DNA from: Phoronis australis
Taxonomy: Eukaryota > Phoronida > Phoronidae
Direction of reading: 5' to 3'
Length of the DNA: 64,000 bases
Assembly: GCA_002633005.1 (NCBI GenBank)
Contig: NMRA01000153.1
Span: 128,191 to 192,190 of the forward strand
The notes beneath the pieces were generated by a model, which made no database searches, was not told the origin of the DNA, and saw only the letters and a program-made list of their open reading frames with translations. Positions 12,501 through 24,500 of this stretch are shown here, one piece after another (position 1 is the stretch's first letter; every line of letters starts with the position of its first letter). A program made the position numbers and the translations under genes.

Positions 12501-15500
12501 TTACATTCACACCCAGCCATAGTAATCACATTAATTTTGGTGTCTACGTACATGACAAAAATTATAAGTCAAGAATTACATCCTTATACATTTTTATCAG
12601 ACATCAGCTTTCCATTGTGCTTAACTACTCTGCCTGTTACAAAGAAACCAAGATGGAGTTGGCAGATTAATGTAGCCACAGTATGCATCACAAGTCATCA
12701 AACAAAATACCCTTCCCACTTTGTGACAGGGAATTTTGCTAACACCAAAGGTGGTAAAATTCTAATTACAGACTGGCTTAGCCATCTTACTAATATTCCT
12801 GTTAATTCCCCTTCAACTGTAGTCGTGGGAGAAGGCTACTTCTGCTCGGTTGTCATAATGGGGAATTCTGGGTCATTCTCTCTTCTTTTGGCTGTACTCT
12901 GGCAATGTTTTGTGACAGATAAATGTCAATTCTACAAGTTGTATCACCTCTACAAGCCCCGCAACGAAATCACTCACATTGATCTCATTAGCACAGATTT
13001 TTGTGACTCAAAACATAATAATAACAAGAGCAACGCAGAGCAATGCGCCCACAAATGCACCACAAACGGAGTACTTCGAGAGGTGTTTACTTCTATCATA
13101 AAAATGGCTACTACATTGAATCCACCTGAAAATGGGAAAATGCTATTGCTTCCTTAATAGAAAGTTAATACCAAATTTCGTAAAAATCTATCAAGGAACT
13201 TTACAGGAAACGGAAAGAATGAAATTGCAGCTTGAGGGCATAGCGTTGGTTGGATCCGTCTGAAAGTCATCGTCATCGTCCGTTGTCAACTTCATATAAA
13301 AACACTTCCTAAATTTCATAAAAATCCTGCAGTGGGTTCAGGAGATACAGCTATGGCACAAAAAACATAACTGTCACTAGGAGGCACCACAGTAGGCAAA
13401 TCATCGTCAAATATCCTCTTTGCACTAAGAACATCTATGCCAATCTTCAAACATCTTTAGAGTGGGTTGGTTGATAGAGGGGCAGATGCCAAAAACAGAC
13501 TAGAACTGAAACAGTAACTAGAAAACAGAACAAATGCCCACCGTAAGGCACAAAATACGTCGAATCCATCTGAAAATAGAACATGTCATCGTTTCTGTAA
13601 TAGAAAGCTATTTACCAAATTTCATAAAAATACATCAAGGAACTTCAGAGAAACAGAGGAAAACGGGAAAAAACGAAGTTTTTTTATAATGTTTATTACG
13701 AAATCTTCGAGACAATGAATATACATAGCCCAGAAAGCGCCAAGAGGCATTATATCTGGGTTAAAAAAGTACAATCTACATACAATTATTTTACACAAAT
13801 ACATAAAAAGAAATCTGTGAACAATTATTTCACACAAATACATAAATTAAAAAAACTGTTGTTAAGATTACAATGACATATGATTACGAAAGAAAATAAA
13901 ACATTTTCATACACATTTACACAATTCTATCCAATCACACAAAGAGATTTAATATTATAAAGAAATTTTGATACTATTTCGAATAAAACCTTATTTTCAT
14001 TTGGGTTGATTTCTTGACTTCCATATAGAGAAAAATTAATTTTGTTGTACACTTGCGGAATTTCAGAATATTTTTATAAATATTGGGGTATTGTTTGCCG
14101 TGTCTGGAAAAGCTGTACCCTCTGCTCCTTGCATGCCTCACAAGCAAAGAAAACATGAGCATTTGTCTGTGCGTCTCCACAGCAACACAGACAAAATTGG
14201 CAATAGGGGGCAGAGCATTTGTTGTATCCGTCTGAAAGTCATCTTTTGTCTGTTGTCAACTTCATATATATATATATACATTTCCTAAATTTAATGAAGA
14301 TCCTGCAGTGGGCTTAGGAGATGGTTACTGGTATGGGCGCAAAAAAAACAACTGCCACTATTAGGCGCCTCAGTCGTCAAAGTCATCGGAAAATCGTCGT
14401 CAACTGTCCTCACAAACTAACAACAAAAACACCCCAATTTTCAGTCATCCTTAGTGTGGTTTGCTTAATAGAGGGCCAGACACCAAAAAACAGACTTGAA
14501 ATTAGTAAAAATGCCCACTAGGTGACATAAAATACCTTGAATCCATTCGAAAACCAAAGAATAGCATCATCTCACTATGTGCCAAGAGGACCTTTGAAGA
14601 TACATACGTAAAAAAATAAAATTGCCACTGGGGGACACACCGAAAAACAGATCCGTCCAAAAGCTGTGGTTGTCCGTTTACAACTTCATATGAATACACT
14701 TGCTAAATTTAGTAAAGATCCTGCAGAGTCTTTAGGAGATACAGCCATGGGTGCAAAAACAAACAAAACTGTCGCTAGGAGGCGCCACAGTAGTCAAAGT
14801 CATTGGAAAATCGTCATCAGCTCTCCTTTTCATGCCAATTTCATAATCATCTTTAGAGTGGTTTGGTTGATAGAGGTGCGTACACCAAAAACAGACTTGA
14901 AAACAATAAAAATGGCCACTAGGTGGCGCAAAATTCCTCAAATCCATCTGAGAAGGAAAGGTTACTGTCATCTCACTGACAGACGCCTATATTCCAAATT
15001 TTATGAAAATCCGAAGAGGATCTCTGAAGATACAGAGGGGTACACCAGTAGTTGGATACGTCCGAAGCTGATCGTTGTCTGTCATAAGCTTCATACGAAA
15101 ACATCAGCCAAATCTCATCAAGATCCTGTGAGGAGCTTAGGAGATACAGCTACAGATGCCGGACACCGGACGCCCAGACAGAGATGAAGGGCACATAAAG
15201 ATGCATCTATAACTCTATCTTAATTGACTCCAACACACGGACTACTTACCAGTGGTGACTACCGCGCATTTCTGAAGCTCATCACTTCTATCGGAACAGT
15301 GCGAAACACCATCGCACACATGGTGGATGGAAAGGCAGGCAGATCTGTCATAACACAAGAAGCCACCACAGTCTGCAACATGTTTTTGACCATAGTGAAC
15401 AATAAAATAAGCTAAAAAACAAAAGTTTATATGTAATAGGTTTGGTGTGATAGAGCCTTCAGTAGCCAAAATATAGCCAGCATATAGTATTTGCCCAAAA

Positions 15501-18500
15501 GTGACCCAGCCAATAAGCTCAGGGGACATATGTAATCACAGAGAACTATCGAAACTGTAAGCCTCCTCACTGAAAATTGTCATTACTACGGATACCAATC
15601 TGCAACATCAAAAGACAAATGGCGTAGTTCCATAACTGATAAGACACCAGTGCAAAGTACAGGAGAATGTTTTTCAGCTTTTTGTATCTGGCACTGAATG
15701 TGCAGCCCTACCTCAAGTAACACTGAGTCTGCACTCACCTTCATCCGACCCATACGGGCAGTTCCAATAGCCATTGGACACTAGTGTTTTGGCAATACAC
15801 ACCCCAGAATTACACCTGAACTGGTCTGTATACACCCTACAGTCTGGAATAGATGCCAGTCGATGAATAATGAAAACAGGCATGAAAACATGGAGAGACA
15901 AAGAAAGATTGCAGAAAACCTAATGTAAAAGGCTCGTCTAATGTATTTGGCCAGAATGTAACGCACGTGTCAAGTATTTGTGCTGCTTCTTCACATGCCT
16001 ATGTACTAGTCACTATCTAATTGACCTGTCGCAAGCTCCGCCCCCTTGCGAAATGTCGACAAACATGCAATAAGTTTTACCCAGCGTCGTGTTGTTTGTC
16101 GGGTAAAATGGTGGCTTGGAAACGAAGGTGTGTCAAGAATGCTGCGTTCTGATTGGTCAGTTAAGCCTTCACTCAAAATCCTGGCAATAGGTCAATAGTG
16201 TAACGCAGATGTAACGTCATTGTGTGTGCACATACACAGCCAGCCACCGAGGAAAGCTACAACAAAAATTCTTTAATTTTGGACTGAAATAATAGTTAAA
16301 ATTTCCATCTTTTGAATTAAGCTCAGTACTACATTGCCGCAAATGCTTAACATTACACCAAATGTTGTATGACAGCTGAATCATACTAAACATGTTGATC
16401 GTGAAGGAAATTTAGTTTTGTAAAATAGTCTACGAAACGAAATTCCTGTGGTCCGTTTCGTTGTATCTCAAAAAGAAGAACTCCATGTTGTTGTAAATCC
16501 AACAATCAAAGCAGGCATCAGTTGATATTACTTAGCACGTGATCTCACTTTTATTTCAACACCTACCTTTAGTAGAAAGTGCAGTGACCAGTAAGGACAA
16601 TTTTCGATGTCTCTCGAAGCTCCCCCTGACACGAAGTGTGAGAACTGACTGGTGAAAGATGTGAAGGTAAGTAGACGTGTCGAGATCCCGCGGGTCGGCA
16701 AATGTTAACTTGTCAGCGAGATCGTCTGACACAGAGTCCCCCTGGTGGACCTCAAAGAAGTTGGTGTTGCTCCAACCATTCACCACTGGAACAGACAGAT
16801 AATGATCAAGACAACTAAAGAGATATAAAGATAGTGACTTTTCATAATAAACTTAGGATTCATACATAATTTGTCTGACAGTCTTGAGTTCATTCCTTGT
16901 AATCAAGGTTTATTTTACTAAAAAATGACAACTGCAATAAAACAAGTAGCATGTTGTCCACCAAAACCAAATTCATTATACCTCCTCTCAAGTATGTATT
17001 CTGTAAAATGCGTAGGTGAATAGCGTTGTATCCTTTCGGAACACCTAACGTGATAATGGTGTCAACATGGGAAATCTCTGGGCTTGAGGGTATGGTCAAT
17101 ATGTGGCTATAGCCAGCAGAAATACGAACATCACCTGGAAGGTAAGAAACATAAGATATACATGTAAATTCTGGGATTCATCTCAGAATCATTTAAACAA
17201 ACCTGCCAGAGGAACTATGATATTTGTTTTCCTGATGGTCAAAAATGATGACCACCTGCAGAACACATTCATATAGTATTTGAATGTTTCATGGTACACC
17301 CGCCTGCAGCGCCACCTGGCAGTAAGATGTAATTGCACGAGGCACTCATACTGGTGCACAGACACACAAAATGAACAGCAAGTGAATGCCGTATGTCTTG
17401 AGTGGTCGAGTCAGTTTATGAAATGGGGGTGATTTGAGCACAAGAAAATATGTGTTTTCACGCAAAGTGGTACACAAAAATCAATAACTCATTTTAAGTG
17501 AAATCAAACTATGTCAACTTCGAATAAAAATGTACTTACTGGTCACTGGTCTGTTTCTCCAAACTAAAGATGCTGAAAGAAAATTTGAATTTGTTACTAA
17601 AGTGTGATTAATTGGAAAAACATAGACCAAAACAATAGAAAGCATATTAAAGTCAGAATAAGGCGATGCATTGATATTCACCAATTTGGAATTTTTAAAA
17701 ACGCTCAAGCCACTAGAGAGAGAAACACTTGAATAAATTAAAATGGCCACCAAAACATGACAAGAGCAATGCAGAGCGTTGAAATGCGCCCACAATTGCA
17801 CCGTATACAGTATCCTTCTAGGGTTGTTTATTGGTACCATAAAGTGGCCAGTAGAGGGCATATATGTAGTATGTTGTACTTTGCAAAATGGAAAGGCATG
17901 GTCATTGTCTCCTCAATAGGCTAGGGGCAAAATGTGAGTGATCTTCATAATACAAGCACATCCTATACATCAGTTGCTTAAAGCACGACAGAAACATAGA
18001 ATTAAAAACAAATTTACCAACATACGAGATTAGCACAGCATTAGAATGCCAGAAACAAATTTCTACTTGGAACTTTTCCTTCATAGTCACGAAGTAACAC
18101 AAAGTATACACCTGAAGACCTATGAAAATACAGAGGTCAATGTAAAATACTAAAATTGCCACTAGAGGCAAATACTAAAATTGCCACTAGAGGCATACCG
18201 GTAGTCAGAATCATCCTAAAGTCGTCATCGTCCGTTGTCAACATCACATAAATACACTTGCTAAATTTAGTAAAGATCCTGCAAACGGTTTGGGAGATAC
18301 AGCCATGGGCGCAAAAAAAAACTGCCACTAGGAGGCGCCACAGTAATCAAAGTCATGGGAAATTCAGCGTCAACCGTCCTCTTCATAGTAAGAACATACA
18401 TGCCAATTTTCACAATCATACTTAGAGCTGTTTGGTTGATAGAGGGGTGGACGGCAAAAAACAGACTCAAAAACAGTAAAAATGGCCACAGGGTGTCGCA

Positions 18501-21500
18501 AACTAATCCATCCGAAAACGGGAGGATAGCGTCATCGCACTAATAGGTGCCTACATACCAAATTTCATGAAAATCCGTAAAGGACTTGTGAAGATACAGA
18601 GGTAAACGTAAAAAAATAAAATTGCCACTAGGGGACACACTGGTAGGCGTCTCCATCCAAAAGTCGTCATCCTCTGTTGTTAACATCATATAAATACACT
18701 TATTAAATTTCGTAAAGATCCTGCGAACGGTTTAGGAGATACAGCCATAGGCGCAAAAAAACAAAACTGCCACTAGGAGGCGCCACAGTAGTCCAAATCG
18801 TCTCAAAATCATTGTCAGCTGTCTTTTTTATAGTAAGCACATACATGCCAATTTTCACAATCATCCTTTGAGTGGTTTGGTTGATAGAGGGGTGGACGCA
18901 AAAATACAGACTCGAAAACAGTAAAAATGGCCACTAGGTAGCGCAAACTATGTTGAATCCATCTGAAAACGGGAGGATAGCGTCATCTCACTAATAGATG
19001 CCTACATACCAAATTTCATGAAAATCCGTTCAGGACTTTTGAAGATACAAAGGTAAGCGTAAAAAATTAAAATTGCCACTAGGGGGAAAACCGGTAGTCG
19101 GATCCGTCCGAAAGTTCGCACATGCCGTCCCATTCATGAATGGAACGTATGTGCCAAATTTTATGAACGTATGTCAAAGGGTTTTGGAGATAGAGCAGCG
19201 GACACCGGATGGACACCGCACAGACGGACGGACGGACGGACAGACGGACGGACGGAGATGACGGTATAATGCGTCCACATATAAATATGTGGGCGCATAA
19301 TAATTAATTTGGCAGGTGACACTTTCCTATTAAAAATTATACATCACCACAGAACAAATAGCACTAGTAAGGTTTGTAAGGTGAAGTGAATCATCTCCTA
19401 AGACAAAAAAAATCTATTTAATTCCACAAGGATCAGCTGAGCTATTAGACAGACTGCCTATGAAAAGGCATTTTTGTGATTAAATTCCTTTCACTTGGAC
19501 TGCAACAGAACTCTGCAGAAGGGTTGCACATTTTATAACTAAGATTTGAGACATTTTAGTATAGCCTGATGATTTTTATTAGATTATAATCCAACATATA
19601 AACAATTTGTAGAATTTAAAACCCCTACATTATTATGTTGAAAAAAATTCACAGAAGGGCGATTTGGTTCATAGAAGCTCCAACAAATGGATCCCGTTTT
19701 AAATATATTTTACTGTCTAAAAGGGTGGGTTTACAGCTTGTCAACTCTCTAGAAGAGGGTATCCTAAATTCCCAGCAGCACACCTCTTCAAAATACATAG
19801 GAGATTCCTGAAGGGTTAATAGACCAAACATATCCCCAGTTTACATTACTGTGTACTTAAGTATCGTTATCAAAAGAATATCAGTAACCATCAAATTGGC
19901 ACTTTCAAGTACTGGTACCCAACCCTAGTTACGACAATAACCGACAAACAAATTTAGCCAAAAACTGAAATTGCCAACAGGGAGTGCTATGGTACTTGAC
20001 TGCCTGAAAAGCAACTGGTGACAGCGCACTGCCAACACATACTACTACAACATCGAGATTCAGCGGTTAAAGTCGAATCCATTCGCTAATCAACCCTAGT
20101 GCCGACCATATATACGGCAGCTTTCATCATGATTCATCAAGTGGTTTTCGTAAAAATTAATAAACAAGCAAAAGTAACGACGAACAACGAGATGATAACT
20201 ATTTGCGACCAAATTGTTTGAGGGAGCATAAAACTAAAATTGTTACATACATCCAAGCTTACTTAGCCCCGCGTACACAACTCAGTAGTTATATACGGCT
20301 CAAGGATGAACTGGAACTATATGACAATCCTTGCATAAGACTCAGTAGTTATATACGATTTAAGGATGAACTGGAACTATATGACAATCCTTGCATAAGA
20401 CTCAGTAGTTATATACGATTTAAGGACCAACTGGAACTATATGACAATCCTTGCATAAGACTTCTCTTGCATCACACGAAAGTTGGATTCAAGTGACTAA
20501 TCATACATCTTTTTTTAAGCCTCAAAAGTCAAGTGAGAACAACAGTCCTGTCTACACATTCCACTTAGGCTATTTCTCCATGGTCATATTCCATTTTTCA
20601 AAGGTTGATTATTTTGCTGCATTGGAAAATATCAAACAGTCATTTTACTACATCTACACAGAATAAGCCATGGCAGTAGACTAAAATTTCCTTGATCTTT
20701 ATATTTGTGGAGAAATTTGACATAATAGAATTTCACTTGTCGGCCATATTGTGAGCTAAATAAGTGAAGAGTAACCGTCTCAGTTCTTTACGATACTCAT
20801 TTATGAAAACATGTACGGGTATCGGAGCGACATGACGCAACACTAACCTGAAACAGCTTCAAAACATTGAAACGTAAGGGCAAACCCCCTCCTTGTAAAA
20901 TGATACGGGGAAGTGATGCGAAGCAGCAAGCTCAAGTCATTATGTGAATCCTCGTACACGGGTCGCTTGCCTGCTGATCCCCAAAACGTGATCATTTTCT
21001 TTAGCCCGCGGTAAACCTGCAAAAATATTTCCACTGTATACTCTGCTGGTACATTGACAAAATCTCACCAATTCTCCCATGGCGTGGGGGATGGGTGCTT
21101 TATTTTATAATCACTTTTGTAACAGATGTTCTCTATGGAAAAAGCATCGCAAAAAATTAGCAAATTTGGAAGGGATTAGTTAATTGTCTGAAAAGTGTCA
21201 TAGCTCACTGAAAACAGTCTTTCTGTAAGATTCACCTAATTAATGAAAATCAAGTGGTGCTGATGAATTTGTCAATACACAAAGTTAAGTGAAGTAACTC
21301 CGGTTTCAAATGGCCTTGTTGACAAGACCAGAATATCTGTGGTAAACTTAATTTAAGATGGTTTCTGCAATTTGGGAAATCAAAACTGAGAAAAGGGGTA
21401 TTTAAAAATTTTTCATTATAAGAGAAGAACATTTTTCCATACAAAAGAAAAATCGCAAATGGAAACTCAGTGACCAATGGGTAGACCATTCGTTTCAAAT

Positions 21501-24500
21501 TTGCAGTATGAAAGACAGAATCAGTGGTTAGAATACCTGATTTATAAACGTGAAGTTTTACTTCAAGCCATCATGTGCTAGCTACAACCTCTCAAGTTGG
21601 CTTAAATTTTAGTCTTACATGGACCATGAGCAGCATCACTATATGCTTTGACAAACACACATTTTCATTGTCTTTATAAAACTTGTTCTATTTTGCCCTG
21701 TTTAGCTTGCTAAAAAATGAAAACCGAATCATGCCTTTCATTCTAAAAAAATTAGTTGCTAACTCAAGTTACGGACATTGCGTACAAGCGCCATTTTCAT
21801 GTTCACAAATTTTAGGGTACGTCAACCCATATAAAGTTTGAAGTGTTTTTTTGAATAAGCCATTGATGGTTTTGATGTCCTTGTTGGCAACAGAAATACA
21901 ATCGTATCATGGTAAGAAATATTATGACTAGATTTTATGAGAGTAAAAGGCCAAATTCTATTTTCGTTTTTTGACCAGCTAAACAGGGCAAGATTCAGCT
22001 TATCACGATATTGAATTTGATGTTAAAAATAAGTGAAAGCCGGTTTATCAGGGACGCGGATCAGGTTTTCAATGATGGATAACCGATGTGAGATTGATTA
22101 ATCTTCTCCACAATGATGTACAACTGTTCAGAAATTCTTCACTTATTTCGCGCAGAAATAATTGCCAAAATCATAATTTTTCAAATTTTCAAAGTTCAAT
22201 TACTTTGCTACAAATAGTGGAAACTTTACCAAATTTTATTTCATGGCACTTATACATTACAAACCATGCCAGTGATAGATTACATTTTTGTTTATCTTTA
22301 TTTGTGTGGAAAAATTAAACAAAATAGAATTTCATTTGTCTGCCATATTGTGAGCTAAATAAGTGAAGAGTAACCGTAATATCATTGGTTAATGTCACCT
22401 CAAAGTGATGCATAACTGTAACATGATAGGTTAATCTCCTCCACAATGATAGATAACTAATTATACGATTGATTCATCTCCTTCACACACCACAGCATAG
22501 TAATTATTGCTCACATCTTGAAAATAGCTCATTATTATGTTTTCCAATAGTGATGACCACAGTAACAATTCAACAGCAGACATTTTCTGATAGCAGCGAT
22601 ATAATGAAGTACCCCTTTTCGCTAAATGGACTTGAAAAGTTGGTGAACATTGTAGACTGATATTGAATGGGGAATTAACGCAGCAAGATTTACTGGCACT
22701 TTTATACATTCTTTGCCATCATAATTCTGTCAAATTAGAAGTATTCAAATAATTTCGACTGTGACAGGAGCGCTGTCTATTGATGGAGTCGTGAGTTAAG
22801 TCGAGTCGTCAGTTAAGACTAAGTTTAGTTCCAGAAGCTAGAGTGGGTTATTATATTTTAAAGGGGTGTAAGATGGTCAATTCCCTATCTGGTACTTCCA
22901 ATGACGAAATTTTTACTTGTATTTTGATTGGTTTTTATATTTAACTTGAGACCCCTATTTTAGCATAATTTGGAACATTCGCGGTGTGAATAGGCCTATA
23001 AAAATGGGCTACACACGCTTCGGAATTTGCCAGGTCTCGATTCTATCTGCAAGGAATCCCAACCAAACAAACTAACTGTTTGGGCCTTTTTAATTTGGAC
23101 TTTAACCTTTTTTGGAGAATTTTTCTTGCTTTTAAAGTCTTAGGGTTATAAGTCAAAGCTGAAATGTCGACAGAAGTTAGTGATGAGTTGTAAGTTTGTA
23201 GATTTGTATTTCATATTTAGTGCATAATAAACTCAGTATATTTATCTTCTGTCTTGTTTCTCTCTCTATAAGTTGTCACCATGGTTCTCTCGTATGCGAT
23301 TCGAACGAGTGAAAAAGTACACAACGCTGCAGATATTTTTATCGGCTACGAACAGTCGACATTTTAGATACTAAGTAGATCGGTGCTGGTCGCTCCACCA
23401 ATTCCCGTTACATCAACAAACAATTCTATCTCAAAATGTCCCGTGGATGAAAGAAATGGCGTCTTAACTCTGGCCATTTTGCACACCAGAACACGAGATT
23501 GGGGTCACGCAGCAGGCTTGAGTTTTAAGTCAAATCTTTGAAATTGATCAGTTTTGGCAAAATTGCTCATGATAGACGACTGGTGATCACATAATAAACA
23601 CTTCAAAAACTTATGCTGAGTAGCGTCAGCAGGCCCTTAAACAAATAGAATCTGAAAGAACACTTTGCGTATAATAAACTGATACAAGGAACACATTGAG
23701 ACATCAACAGGACTTTGTGGAATGTGTTGCACCTGAGGTACTTTTTGTGGGATAGGCCTACGACCTTTATCACAAGAATAAATTTTTATCTGAGTTCATA
23801 AAACCATAAAACAATTTGTACAATGCTGTTACCTCGATTGAGTCCGATGGTTCCAGGTCAAAGTCATCAAATACAAGCCGGGTGGCTGTTTTGTCGCAAG
23901 CAATCTTCCAAACATAGTGGTCTGCTGGGTAGGAATGCGGATAACCCAATGAATGGATCTTGCCCCATTGTTTGCCATTCCCAACAACCACAGTAGGTGG
24001 ACAACCGTCTGGAACAGTACATAGATGAAGTTCACAGCTGTATCAGTGCTTCAATAAAACGCATACTGCATGGAAACAATCTTTGTGACTAAAAATCTAG
24101 TCATGGCTAACTTAGTCAAACTTCTAGTCAAGCCAAATATATACTAGTTTCTTCATTTATATAACTGGGACATACTAAAGCTTTAATTCATTGATAGTAA
24201 AAAGCGTATCGCTCTAGTCACAACTAATGTGGTAGTCATGACTAAGACTCTAGTCGTGACTAGGACTTTAGTCATGACCTAGTGCTCTAGTGAGGACTAA
24301 TGCTCTAGTCATACTAGAGTGTTCAGTCATCATTAGAGCTTTACACCTTTTACTCAGAGCTTCAGTACGCCCTAATTATGCAAATAAGTGAATAAAAGAT
24401 TAATAAATCCATTCAAATACATATCATGAAAAATCCCTAGTCACACTTTAGTCATTACTAAAATGGCTCTTACTGTGACTAAAACATGACTAATATTTGG

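Noticed and set aside
12318-13157. 279-codon plus-strand open frame, the longest in the window
   Set aside because: It lies in an intron antisense to the CUB/LDLa gene, has no recognisable domain, shares repeated text with 34.5 kb, and runs into the A repeat at its 3' end. Probably chance.
20203-20496. 97-codon frame with three 20-residue repeats
   Set aside because: Explained by the 60-bp tandem repeat; no start context, splice signals or homology.
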